NCBI GenBank assembly: GCA_030616195.1 | Contig: JAUWXW010000001.1 | Span: 1 to 33,200, forward strand | Direction: 5' to 3' | DNA: 33,200 nucleotides | Origin: Chloroflexota bacterium | GTDB taxonomy: Bacteria; Chloroflexota; Dehalococcoidia; RBG-13-53-26 | Shown: piece after piece, positions 7,511 through 15,248 of the stretch | How the letters are laid out: each line of letters begins with the position of its first letter | How positions within the stretch are numbered: the first letter of the stretch is position 1 | Translations under genes and position numbers: made by a program | The notes under the pieces: generated by a model | What the model was told of the DNA's origin: nothing | The model's input: the letters and a program-made list of their open reading frames with translations, nothing else | Databases searched by the model: none

Positions 7511-8311
7511 ATGAATAGAACAAACATTGAGTACCTGGATTACACCTGGAATCCCTACACTGGCTGCTGGAACTGGCAAAATGGGATCTGTGGTGGCGGA
7601 GGCAAGGACTTCAGGTGCTGGGCGAAGACCCAAACCGAGCGGTTCAAGAATTTATACCCAAAGGGGTTTGAGCCGACCTTCTACCCCAAGCGTCTCCTTG
7701 AACCCTTGGAGGAGGAGAGACCCGCACGGATAGGGGTCTGCTTTATGGGAGATCTGGGCGGTGACTGGGTTGATCCATTATGGGTAGAGACCATTCTTAC
7801 TGTGGTCCGGTATTGCTCTGACCACACCTTTGTCTTCCTCACCAAATGCCCCTGGAACCTGCCGAAGTGGAATCCCTGGCCGGCCAATGCTGAGGTGGGA
7901 GCGAGTGCCACCAATGCTGATATGGCGTTTGATGCTATAAACAACCTGGAGGATGTCCAGGCGAGTGTCCGATTTATTAGCTTTGAGCCACTCTTATCCC
8001 CGATCAATCTTGTCCAATTAGATGTGCATTTGAAAGACGCTGTGAATGGGATCATCATCGGGGCAGCCACAAACCCGCTGATATTGCCAGAACTGGAATG
8101 GGTGCAAGAACTTGTAGAGGTTGCTGAAGTGGCTGAAGTGCAGGTGTTTTTGAAGGATAACCTATTGGGTAGCCCTGAAATTGAGGGCTATTATCCATTC
8201 TTCTGCGACAGGGATGGCTTCCCACTGCACCAGTTAAGGCAGGAGCTTCCGAGGTGGAACGAGATGACAGCGTATAAGAGAAGTTATACGAAAGGAAGAA
8301 GGAAAAGATGA
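7511..8311 (+). CDS. Phage Gp37/Gp68-family protein (DUF5131)
   Basis: A 266-residue protein. The opening YTWNPYTGC followed by Cys residues at 27 and 36 (FRCWA) and the later CFMGDLGGDW and FISFEPLL segments match the phage Gp37/Gp68 (DUF5131) family, which resembles radical-SAM proteins with N-terminal Cys. The usual spacing is replaced by a Gly-rich insert (GICGGGGKD). The substrate is unknown. The last residues are encoded across a CGTATAA palindrome (8271-8290). The stop overlaps the next start as ATGA. Confidence 0.75.
   Translation: MNRTNIEYLDYTWNPYTGCWNWQNGICGGGGKDFRCWAKTQTERFKNLYPKGFEPTFYPKRLLEPLEEERPARIGVCFMGDLGGDWVDPLWVETILTVVRYCSDHTFVFLTKCPWNLPKWNPWPANAEVGASATNADMAFDAINNLEDVQASVRFISFEPLLSPINLVQLDVHLKDAVNGIIIGAATNPLILPELEWVQELVEVAEVAEVQVFLKDNLLGSPEIEGYYPFFCDRDGFPLHQLRQELPRWNEMTAYKRSYTKGRRKR
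8271..8290. promoter_or_regulatory. Palindrome site 1: CGTATAA-N6-TTATACG
   Basis: Seven-base arms CGTATAA (8271-8277) and TTATACG (8284-8290) separated by GAGAAG. It lies at the 3' end of one gene and 18 bp before the start of the next (8308). Two further copies with the same geometry lie at 15521 and 19880. Likely a binding site for a dimeric DNA-binding protein, or a repeated RNA hairpin. Confidence 0.55.
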
Positions 8312-8931
8312 CTATTTTTACAGAAGAAGATGGGCAGCGCCTGAGGCAATTATTTGCCTTGCGCTTAAAGGGTGGCGGAGGATTCATCAGCGGCCTCACG
8401 ACGGCTGAGAGTAATGAACTTGACGGCCTCGTTGACCGATGGCAGCAGAGATACAACGAAGAGGCTGAAGAGGCTTTGAGACAGGAAAGGCGAAGAAGTA
8501 GCAAACAGAAGCTGCTGGAGATACTCAAAGCTAACCTTGGCACTATGCAGTCTTATCAGGATGTCATTAGAGCTACTCACGAGAAGACAATCTCACCGAA
8601 ACCCATAGCAACTTATCGATTAGATGAGTCAATAAAGAGAACACAGCAAGCCATCGCAGAGGCTGAAGAGGATGAGCGGGTGGATGAGGGCGTGTGCGTC
8701 CCAGAAGCCACCCCCGACAGAGAGATTATATGGGAGCCCTATATAGCAAACATACTTGAGTCGGCAGGTTGGGAACTTGGTCCGAGCCCGCACTTCCAAT
8801 GGATCAGGACGCCATACGAGGTCATCGTCAACCAGACCTTCCACCTCAAATTCACGCCTGCTGGGGAACTCCTTAGCTTTGTCTACCTCAAGGAAGGAAT
8901 TCAGGAGGTTGAGAGTGCCCCAGGAGAATAA
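8308..8931 (+). CDS. Hypothetical coiled-coil protein
   Basis: A 207-residue protein. Residues 1-130 are charged and helical with long Glu/Arg/Lys runs, predicting coiled coil. From about 134 a second region (EATPDREIIWEPYIANIL, then HFQWIRTPYEVIVN) looks like a small globular domain. No family recognised. It is coupled to its neighbours (ATGA overlap upstream, 17-nt overlap downstream) within the operon leading into the PRTRC-type genes. Confidence 0.65.
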   Translation: MTIFTEEDGQRLRQLFALRLKGGGGFISGLTTAESNELDGLVDRWQQRYNEEAEEALRQERRRSSKQKLLEILKANLGTMQSYQDVIRATHEKTISPKPIATYRLDESIKRTQQAIAEAEEDERVDEGVCVPEATPDREIIWEPYIANILESAGWELGPSPHFQWIRTPYEVIVNQTFHLKFTPAGELLSFVYLKEGIQEVESAPGE

Positions 8932-9160
8932 TGAGCGGGTGGCCCAGGCTCTGATGACGGTGCCTGAGAAGCAGCTCCTCATTTTCAGCTTGGTGTGGGA
9001 AGTGGTGGGCAGCGACGGGCTGGACTACGACAAGGTTAGCGACAGACAGAGAGAGATCAACCTGGCCGTCGCTGAGGGCCACGCCTATGCCCGCGCCACT
9101 GAGAGAGCTATCACAGCGTTAAGGGATTTACCGGCAGTCAGCGGGGGACGCGATGTATAA
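8915..9160 (+). CDS. Small hypothetical helical protein
   Basis: An 81-residue protein from GTG 8915, supported by AGGAGG 6 nt upstream. It is helical with mixed charge. No family recognised. It overlaps both neighbours, so it belongs to the tightly coupled operon of the E2-like and E1-like genes. It could be a small accessory protein of that system, but this is positional inference. Confidence 0.6.
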   Translation: MPQENNERVAQALMTVPEKQLLIFSLVWEVVGSDGLDYDKVSDRQREINLAVAEGHAYARATERAITALRDLPAVSGGRDV

Positions 9161-10022
9161 AGGGAGGAGAAAAGGCCCCTTGCAAGTCCTAGCAGAGCGC
9201 CTGCTTGTGGGGCCACCGTCGCTTGAGGTGATACTCGGCCGTCTGGACCAGAGCGAGGCGATGATAGAATTCCGACGCATTGTGCGGGAGTTCCTGCCCG
9301 ATAAAGAGGCCGAGATCCTGAGCAAACCCAGGGTAGACCAGGTCGACACTTTCACGGGGTTATTCGAGCAGCGGTACTTCCCGCTTCACGACATCGCCAT
9401 GGGAGAAGATGAGGACTTTGAGTGCTTGGTGGCAGGAATTCCTGTGATCAGGATGGGCATGAGCTGGGATGATTATCATGAGTTTGCGGGCTTCCGCCCA
9501 GGCATTCAACTTCTCTTATCCGTGGTAGAGTGCCCCTTCGAGAACTACGGTTGTTCAATTGGACGAACCGGACGAACCACCGTAGGCAGTACCCGGGTAC
9601 CGCTGCTGGAGGGGGTGGCGGGCATGGTGGGTGAGAAGCTGATGCAGCGCATTCCCAAAGAGGGCTGGTCATCAAAAGAGCTGCACCGTCGCCTCGACAA
9701 CAATGCCCGCTTTAAGGGAGCAGCCCTCTACGCCGATTGGGTAGAGGGTGGAACGGATACTGTTTTCTTGGACACCTCTTATGAAATAGAAGTAATAGAT
9801 GCCGACTGGACTAGGGAAGTAGTGGATGAGCTGACCGAGCAGTGGCGGAGGGCGGCGGCTATTGATGAGCAGGTTATGGAGCTGGTCAAGTTCCTTGAAG
9901 ACAATCCAGCTGAAAACTTCGAGGCGCTTCTTAATGCGCTTACTACTGACCCTGTGCCGGCAGAGCAGCAACGTCTGCTGGTGGAGATATTTGCAGAGGA
10001 GGAGAGCGATGGAGGAGCTTAA
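9153..10022 (+). CDS. Unknown protein directly upstream of the E2-like gene
   Basis: A 289-residue protein of no recognised family. It has a central block (FECLVAGIPVIRMGMSWDDYH, then FRPGIQLLLSVVECPFE) that looks like a folded domain and an acidic C-terminus. It overlaps the E2-like gene by 14 nt. In canonical PRTRC cassettes protein F is commonly next to protein B, so this may be a distant protein F or a functional replacement; similarity was not demonstrated. Confidence 0.55.
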   Translation: MYKGRRKGPLQVLAERLLVGPPSLEVILGRLDQSEAMIEFRRIVREFLPDKEAEILSKPRVDQVDTFTGLFEQRYFPLHDIAMGEDEDFECLVAGIPVIRMGMSWDDYHEFAGFRPGIQLLLSVVECPFENYGCSIGRTGRTTVGSTRVPLLEGVAGMVGEKLMQRIPKEGWSSKELHRRLDNNARFKGAALYADWVEGGTDTVFLDTSYEIEVIDADWTREVVDELTEQWRRAAAIDEQVMELVKFLEDNPAENFEALLNALTTDPVPAEQQRLLVEIFAEEESDGGA

Positions 10023-10683
10023 ACTGGCGGTGCCAGAATCGCTGGAAATACCGCCGGACAGGTTAATGATTAGACTCGATTTTCACAGCAATATGGTCCT
10101 GATGCACACGTTCCTCGACGACAAAACGACGACCAAGGTGGTCTCGGCTATCGATGTCGCCCATACGCTGTCCAGGGAGCTGGCTGTCTCGACAGGTATA
10201 TTACCCAAAGATACCCTTTGGTGGATGAATACCAGAAACGGGGCGGTTCTGGCCCTCTGGCGACCGCCGAAGGTGTGGAAGGTAGCCTTGCAAGAACAGG
10301 CTATGGGAAAGCCACGCAGGTTTACGATCCCAATCCCAGGCTTGATATTTCTCTGTTGCCCTGGACGGGCACCATGGGTATATGCTGCCAAACGTAGGCC
10401 CACTAATCCGACAGACCTGATCTATAAAGCTCCCCTCGCAAATGTCTTTGCCGACGGAAGGGTGTGCCCAGGAAACCATCGGTTCCCGACGAACGCGGCA
10501 GCCGTGCCGGAGAGCTTTTTCCGATCCTTCTTTTCGCCCACGGCAGACCTTCGAGACCGATCGAAGCGGTTCCCCGACAATATTGTGAAGATGTGGGAGT
10601 ACTTAGATGGGAAGAAAGATAAATATCCCCTTGCTGATCTTATCCGCCATGGTACGGTGCAAGATATCATGCAGACAGGTTAG
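10009..10683 (+). CDS. PRTRC protein B-type, E2-like ubiquitin-conjugating protein
   Basis: A 224-residue protein. The segment IPGLIFLCCPGRAPWVYAAK followed by APLANVFADGRVCPGN (142-156) matches my memory of PRTRC protein B, grouped with prokaryotic E2 family D. NVFADGRVC resembles the E2 active-site surroundings (HPN...DG.iC), making C153 the best candidate for the thioester cysteine. The expected role is carrying the activated Ubl (6518) from the E1-like enzyme (11808). ATG 10009 overlaps the preceding gene. An HNH gene separates it from the JAB gene. Confidence 0.75.
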   Translation: MEELKLAVPESLEIPPDRLMIRLDFHSNMVLMHTFLDDKTTTKVVSAIDVAHTLSRELAVSTGILPKDTLWWMNTRNGAVLALWRPPKVWKVALQEQAMGKPRRFTIPIPGLIFLCCPGRAPWVYAAKRRPTNPTDLIYKAPLANVFADGRVCPGNHRFPTNAAAVPESFFRSFFSPTADLRDRSKRFPDNIVKMWEYLDGKKDKYPLADLIRHGTVQDIMQTG

Positions 10684-10688
10684 GTAAG

Positions 10689-11132
10689 ATGAATCAAAGA
10701 CCAGTTTTGGAAAGATTTTGTGAGAGAGCCCAAGTCAGCCCTTCAGGGTGTTGGTGGTGGATGGGACACCACAACAACAATGGCTATGGAATGTTCAGTA
10801 TCCAAGGGAGGATGGTATTAGCCCATCGGTTTGCTTATGAGACCTTCATCGGCTCAATTCCGGTGGACATGGAATTAGACCATCTCTGCCAGCACCGGGG
10901 CTGCGTGAATCCTTGGCACCTAGAAGTTGTGACGCATAGAGAAAACCTGCGCCGTGGCCAAGGCTGGGGACTTGGGGGTAAGCTACAGCGTGCTAAGACT
11001 CACTGTCCACATGGTCACCCTTATGATGAGGTGAATACATATGTTCGACAAGGCTATCGGGAGTGTCGAGCTTGTCATAGGGAAAGAGAAACTCGGCGGC
11101 GTTCCGAGAAATGCCAGGAGGTCCTGGCATGA
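10689..11132 (+). CDS. HNH homing-type endonuclease inside the PRTRC-type operon
   Basis: A 147-residue HNH nuclease of the common phage type. It shows the WMGHHNNNGYG and AHRFAYE segments, then D64-H65 (LDHLC), NPWHL (74-78) and N86, giving the complete H-N-H core, followed by a zinc-binding tail (CPHGHPY, CRACH). It cuts DNA and may act as a free-standing homing endonuclease. It lies between the E2-like and JAB genes, joined to the JAB gene by an ATGA overlap, so it is well integrated in the operon. Confidence 0.85.
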   Translation: MNQRPVLERFCERAQVSPSGCWWWMGHHNNNGYGMFSIQGRMVLAHRFAYETFIGSIPVDMELDHLCQHRGCVNPWHLEVVTHRENLRRGQGWGLGGKLQRAKTHCPHGHPYDEVNTYVRQGYRECRACHRERETRRRSEKCQEVLA

Positions 11133-11830
11133 GACGACCCGTGGGGTATTTAACTCAGTATCCAGATGGTCTCTACGGAGAGCGAGGCTCTTACTACGAC
11201 TACATCCTATCCTCAAACGGGATATTCATAGAAGCAGAAAATGCCCTGCTCGCCGCGCGGGTACCCGTCGCCTACGCTGAGATCCGGGGCTTGGCGCCCC
11301 TGGAGCCAATAATCGTCCTCCGCCACGGGCTAATCCCTTCTTACCTTCTTGAACTGGCCCTCAGGATAATGCATACCGACCTGCTTCATGAACTCTATGT
11401 CGGAGTGACCTGGGATGGTGGCCAATACGAGTTGAGCGTGCCCAGGCAAGAGAGTAGTGGAGCCCGGGTCTCCTATGAGAAAAGGGATCACACTCTGCTG
11501 GAGCTGCACTCCCATCTCTCAATGAGGGCTTTTTTCAGTGTCACCGATGATCAGGACGAGCAGGGATTTAAGCTATTCGGAGTTATCGGCAGGCTACCTA
11601 AACCCGAAGATCATGTGATTGATCCAGCCAATATGAGGCCCGCCCAGATAAGGCTGCGCGTTGGGCTGTATGGCTATTTCCATGAGATACCCTGTGAGCA
11701 AGTGTTCCAGCATGGTCTAGTGCATATGTCCGCTTTGTCTGGCAACGTGTTCGCGCCGTTGCTAGATTGCTTCGGGCAAGAAGAGGAGGAGGAAAGCGAT
11801 GTAACGCTTGGTCACCAATTGGAGAGATGA
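11129..11830 (+). CDS. JAB/MPN+ metalloprotease, PRTRC protein A type
   Basis: A 233-residue protein with a complete JAMM zinc motif: H127-S-H129, then seven residues, S137, two residues, D140 (H-x-H-x7-S-x2-D). JAB enzymes remove or mature ubiquitin-like tags. The position between the E2-like and E1-like genes fits PRTRC protein A. ATG 11129 is chosen for AGGAGGT seven nt upstream; ATG 11111 is in frame but lacks one. The acidic C-terminus (QEEEEES) overlaps the E1-like gene by 23 nt. Confidence 0.8.
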   Translation: MRRPVGYLTQYPDGLYGERGSYYDYILSSNGIFIEAENALLAARVPVAYAEIRGLAPLEPIIVLRHGLIPSYLLELALRIMHTDLLHELYVGVTWDGGQYELSVPRQESSGARVSYEKRDHTLLELHSHLSMRAFFSVTDDQDEQGFKLFGVIGRLPKPEDHVIDPANMRPAQIRLRVGLYGYFHEIPCEQVFQHGLVHMSALSGNVFAPLLDCFGQEEEEESDVTLGHQLER

Positions 11831-12605
11831 CGCTGTTCCTGTCATCACTGTTGTTGGTTGCGGTGGTACCGGAGGCTTTGTCGCAGAGGGGCTGTGCCGT
11901 TTGCTGCAAGACAGGCCGGCAAAGCTGGTGCTTATTGACCATGACCGCGTGGAGCCTCATAATCTCCGGCGCCAGCCATTTTACCAGGGGGATATGGGAA
12001 AGTTTAAGGCCCAAGTACTGGCTGAGAGGCTGGCCCGACTCTACGGCAGGGAAATAGGCTACAAAGTTGTGCCCTACAGCAGCACCTATAGTCATGACCT
12101 TTTCGCCCCTGGCCTGGTTATAGGTTGTGTGGATAACGGAGCGGCCCGTGCCCAGATTGCTACTTCTATCAGGAGCCACCAGTGGTGGATCGATGCAGGT
12201 AATGACCATCAATCAGGTCAGGTCCTCATCGGCAACACCGAGCAAAGGCGCATCCTTCTCCGGTGCTTTTTAGAAGAGGTGCAGGGTTGCTACGCCCTTC
12301 CTCTCCCTAGCTGGCAGCAGCCCAGCCTTCTAATAGCAATGCCTCCGCCGCCGATGGACTGCGCGGAGGCTGTAGAGGCAGGAGACCAGAGTCCCACCAT
12401 CAACCAGGTTATGGCTACTCTGGTCCTCGAGATCGTTAGGCGGCTACTTGCCGGCACTCTGTCCTGGATGGGAGTTTACATTGACCTGGAGATAGGAACG
12501 CTGCGCCCGGTCCTCATTGAGCCAAAGACCGTGGCTCGTATGACCGGCCTGCAGACCAAGTCATTAGTGGACAAGAAAAGCAAAGAATATGAAAGAAGAT
12601 ACTAA
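11808..12605 (+). CDS. ThiF/E1-like adenylating enzyme, PRTRC ThiF type
   Basis: A 265-residue E1/ThiF enzyme. Visible features are the nucleotide loop GCGGTGG (17-23), acidic residues D44 and D46, the arginine segment NLRRQ (52-56), GKFK (64-67), CVDN (107-110), and C185 followed by GDQSPTINQ, as in PRTRC ThiF proteins. It would adenylate the Ubl C-terminus. The frame can only begin after an in-frame stop: ATG 11799 is followed at once by TAA, so TTG 11808 is the likely start although it lies far from the SD. The last codons fall in a 36-bp repeat (12584-12619). Confidence 0.8.
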   Translation: MVTNWRDDAVPVITVVGCGGTGGFVAEGLCRLLQDRPAKLVLIDHDRVEPHNLRRQPFYQGDMGKFKAQVLAERLARLYGREIGYKVVPYSSTYSHDLFAPGLVIGCVDNGAARAQIATSIRSHQWWIDAGNDHQSGQVLIGNTEQRRILLRCFLEEVQGCYALPLPSWQQPSLLIAMPPPPMDCAEAVEAGDQSPTINQVMATLVLEIVRRLLAGTLSWMGVYIDLEIGTLRPVLIEPKTVARMTGLQTKSLVDKKSKEYERRY

Positions 12606-12619
12606 AGTCGTTAAGGAGC
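12584..12619 (+). repeat. 36-bp direct repeat, copy 1
   Basis: Identical to 12942-12977 at 35 of 36 positions (offset 358). This copy carries the end of the E1-like gene and an ATG (12589) that would encode MKEDTKVVKER before a stop, nearly the same start as the gene at 12947 (MKKDTKVVKEL). The pair flanks the small gene at 12661. Confidence 0.9.
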
Positions 12620-12660
12620 GATAATGGGCGGATGCCACATAGAGGCAAGAAAGGAGAGAG

Positions 12661-12882
12661 GTGAAGAAACTTTATCGAGTAGAGACTTCCTATTACGTGA
12701 TGGCGGAGAACAGAGAGGATGCCCGAACTGTAAGACCTAGATTCCTTGACCTCGACCTTGATGTTTCCATAGAAGAGGCAACATCTGTGGATTATAGTTG
12801 GCGAGATGCCATCCCCTTCGAGGCTGATGGCGATAAAACCTGTGGCGAGATACTGAAGGAGCAACAAAGGGCAGCGAAATGA
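12661..12882 (+). CDS. Small protein inserted between repeats
   Basis: A 73-residue protein from GTG 12661 after GGAGAGAG. The pattern YRVETSYYVMAENREDAR and the later DVSIEEATSVD resembles the protein at 19705 (KYRVSVKDYLEGCDDEDEAR, then DIDVEEV), so the two seem to belong to one small beta-alpha-beta family. Function unknown. The gene lies inside a segment bounded by a 36-bp direct repeat, suggesting a late insertion into the operon. Confidence 0.6.
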   Translation: MKKLYRVETSYYVMAENREDARTVRPRFLDLDLDVSIEEATSVDYSWRDAIPFEADGDKTCGEILKEQQRAAK

Positions 12883-12941
12883 AAGAGCCTCCTCCGATCG
12901 TGCTGAGGCGGTGCAGGCAGGAGGAGCTTAAATAGTAGCAG

Positions 12942-12977
12942 AGAATATGAAAAAAGATACTAAAGTCGTTAAGGAGC
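12942..12977 (+). repeat. 36-bp direct repeat, copy 2
   Basis: Second copy of the repeat at 12584-12619. Here it carries the intact start of the gene at 12947. The single difference is G to A at the copy-1 position 12594. Confidence 0.9.
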
Positions 12978-13945
12978 TAATAGAGGCTTTCTCGACGCCT
13001 ATCGTCTATCACCCTGGCGGTTGGGATGAAAGCTTGCCCCGCTGGCTTAAGGAGCAAGTGCTGATAGAGCGCATGGGGATGGCCCTGGACGGTGGCTGGA
13101 ATGAGGCTACGGACGCTGAGATCGTGTGCTACCTCAACACGGCCAGCATGGCCCAACCCATTAGCTCCGACTGGATACAAATATATCTCTACGAGGCTGC
13201 ACTATTGATGCCTCAGATCAGGCAGGCCATCCCCGATATCAAGCAAGAGCTTACCGATTGGCTGAAGTCCGAGCTTCAAGACCTGAAGCGTCGGATCAGA
13301 GATAGTCAGAAGAGAAAACGAAAGAAGAAGGAGGTGACCATGGCAGTAAAAGTTGTTCTGGATGTACGGGACGGAGAGGTGATTATAGGTGTGGGGCGTA
13401 GTGGGTGTGATCCTTGCCTCACCACCGTCAAAGGCGAGCTGGAGGATGTTCTGAAAGACGTCCCGGAGGTCGTGAAACAGGCCGAGGCGAAGTGGCAGGC
13501 CTCTCCTCGCAACCCTGCATATAAACCACCGCCAGCACCAAGGAAGCCCACCGCCGCGCCGCCGGCGCCAGATGATCCGACTACTCCGACTAGCGAGCTT
13601 CCTCTCTTGGCAGGAGCCGCTGAGACAGCGAAGCCTGAGGCTGCAGTTGAGCCGGCTGCCGCCGTAGCTGAAGAGGTGGCAGTTCCTCCAGAGGAAGCTG
13701 CACCAGTTGCCGAGCCAAAGGCTGAGGTGGAGGTGAAGGAGCCCACCCAGGCTGCACCAGCACCCTCTGCCAAACCTGGCGAGTGGGAGTACTCCCTGCA
13801 GGATGGACGTGGCCCATTTGAGTCTATCCAAGCGGCAATGGATGAGCTAGGGCTGGATAAGAATGCTCGACCGCAACATAATCGGTGGGATAGATTATCA
13901 ACACACTTAAAGGACTCTATCCGCCGGAGGGTAGCAAAGCAGTGA
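12947..13945 (+). CDS. Two-part protein, possible PRTRC protein E relative in C-terminal half
   Basis: A 332-residue frame. Residues 1-131 form a helical domain ending in a basic KRKRKKK run. Residue 132 is a Met at 13340 with a strong internal SD (GGAGGTGA, then CC), so a 201-residue product may also be made. That part begins with a small domain (VVLDVRDGEVIIGVGRSG, LTTVKGELEDVLKDV) with the general look of PRTRC protein E, continues through an Ala/Pro/Glu linker and ends with the domain also found at 1-300 (DGRGPFESI, HNRWDRLS). The gene follows the E1-like gene apart from the inserted small gene. Confidence 0.65.
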   Translation: MKKDTKVVKELIEAFSTPIVYHPGGWDESLPRWLKEQVLIERMGMALDGGWNEATDAEIVCYLNTASMAQPISSDWIQIYLYEAALLMPQIRQAIPDIKQELTDWLKSELQDLKRRIRDSQKRKRKKKEVTMAVKVVLDVRDGEVIIGVGRSGCDPCLTTVKGELEDVLKDVPEVVKQAEAKWQASPRNPAYKPPPAPRKPTAAPPAPDDPTTPTSELPLLAGAAETAKPEAAVEPAAAVAEEVAVPPEEAAPVAEPKAEVEVKEPTQAAPAPSAKPGEWEYSLQDGRGPFESIQAAMDELGLDKNARPQHNRWDRLSTHLKDSIRRRVAKQ

Positions 13946-14016
13946 ACGGTTGGGAAGTCTGGCGAGCTGGTTTCTTTGATGGAGAAGGTATAGTGAAAGG
14001 AGGCGAGGAGTTATGA
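13942..14016 (+). pseudogene. Possible LAGLIDADG endonuclease remnant, 24 codons
   Basis: A short GTG frame, linked to the previous gene by GTGA and to ispH by ATGA. It encodes VNGWEVWRAGFFDGEG followed by a few residues. The WRAGFFDGEG segment resembles the first LAGLIDADG motif of homing endonucleases. It is too short to be an enzyme and may be a remnant or a chance match. Confidence 0.25.
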
Positions 14017-14858
14017 AGGTTTCAGTAGCGGAGGGACTAGGATATTGTTCCGGAGTTGAGAAAGCGATAGAGATGGCCATGGAATATGGCGATAAGCATA
14101 GGCAAGTATACAGCCTGGGGACTATCGCGCACAATGAAGCTGTCGTGCAGACCCTGTTAGCACACGGGGTTCAGCCTATCCCCAGCGAGGCAATTCTCCC
14201 TGGCACCCACATTGCCATCACCGCGCACGGAGCTCCACCCTCAATCTACGGCAAGGCAAGGAACTTGGGTTGCGAGATCCTGGACTGCACCTGCCCTATT
14301 GTGAGGAAAGCGCAGACTATAGTGAGTACGATCCTCGATGAGTATGACATTATCATCTATGGCGACCCTGATCATCAGGAGATCCAGGCACTTAAGGGTT
14401 GGGCACTAGGGGAAGTTAAATATGTGGGCACGGGTGGTGATGGACGTGCGCCGGTGTATCTCGGCAAGAAGGTGGCTGTCGTCAGCCAGACGACGCAGGT
14501 CCCCAGTAAATATATGGCGTTTATCCATGACCTCCTGGAGCACGGTCTACCGCAGACGGATGAGATTCGCTTGTTTGATACCATCTGTCCCATCGTGACG
14601 AAAAGAATAAAGGATGCCCACAACTTGGCTTGTAATGTGGATATCCTGTTCGTGGTAGGCTCGCAGAAGTCAGCTAATACCGCTAACCTCGCTAGAGTAT
14701 GTGAGGAGGTGCTTCATAAGGTCTACACCATCCAGGGGCCAGACCAGGTGGCGGTGCCTATATGGAGGCGGCAGGGCAGAGGAGCTGGTGTCACTGCGGG
14801 AACCTCTACGCCAATCGAGATGGTCGAGGCAGTGGTCCAGAAATTGAGGGAGGTATAG
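14013..14858 (+). CDS. ispH: 4-hydroxy-3-methylbut-2-enyl diphosphate reductase, IspH/LytB
   Basis: A 281-residue IspH, normal length. It performs the last MEP-pathway step, making IPP and DMAPP from HMBPP with a [4Fe-4S] cluster. The three cluster cysteines are C12 (YCSGV), C94 (DCTCP) and C192 (TICP). Substrate-binding residues include H40-N41, H72 (AHG), H121 and E123, and the conserved S-x-N (220-222) and AGTSTP (262-267) motifs. No inactivating change is seen. SD AAAGGAGGCGAGG precedes it. Two other isoprenoid genes (dxs, 22910; polyprenyl synthase, 26730) and a ferredoxin (16462) that could supply electrons are in the window. Confidence 0.93.
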   Translation: MKVSVAEGLGYCSGVEKAIEMAMEYGDKHRQVYSLGTIAHNEAVVQTLLAHGVQPIPSEAILPGTHIAITAHGAPPSIYGKARNLGCEILDCTCPIVRKAQTIVSTILDEYDIIIYGDPDHQEIQALKGWALGEVKYVGTGGDGRAPVYLGKKVAVVSQTTQVPSKYMAFIHDLLEHGLPQTDEIRLFDTICPIVTKRIKDAHNLACNVDILFVVGSQKSANTANLARVCEEVLHKVYTIQGPDQVAVPIWRRQGRGAGVTAGTSTPIEMVEAVVQKLREV

Positions 14859-15233
14859 ATGAAAGTCACCATGAGATTCGAGGCCAAGGACCTTTCACAG
14901 GAGGACGTACGCTCCTTCATCCGGTCTCTTCGTGAATGGGAGCTCCGCACTCTGAAATCCGATGTCGTGGGTATCTACCTTACCACTGATCCACAGCTCG
15001 ATGTTGAGGAGGTCAAGGCCATCTTCGAGGGCATCTATCCTGTGGAGGTCGACGACAACGAGACCCCGCCGTTGCCAATCCTGCGTCTGGGCAAGCGGGG
15101 CATACTCGTAGAGGGCAAGCTCATCGGCTACTGTGATGAAATGAGCCTGACTGTAGCTGAATCCAGTGAGGAGGAAATAGAGCGTCTACAGGAGGTCCAG
15201 ATAATCAGCCTACTCAAGATGCCCAGAGATTAA
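14859..15233 (+). CDS. Hypothetical 124-residue protein after ispH
   Basis: Begins directly after the ispH stop (TAG then ATG), so it is surely co-transcribed. Acidic protein beginning MKVTMRFEAKDLSQED, with alternating beta and helical stretches. No family recognised. The position suggests a linked role with ispH only by context. Confidence 0.65.
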   Translation: MKVTMRFEAKDLSQEDVRSFIRSLREWELRTLKSDVVGIYLTTDPQLDVEEVKAIFEGIYPVEVDDNETPPLPILRLGKRGILVEGKLIGYCDEMSLTVAESSEEEIERLQEVQIISLLKMPRD

Positions 15234-15248
15234 GGACGACCACAAAAC

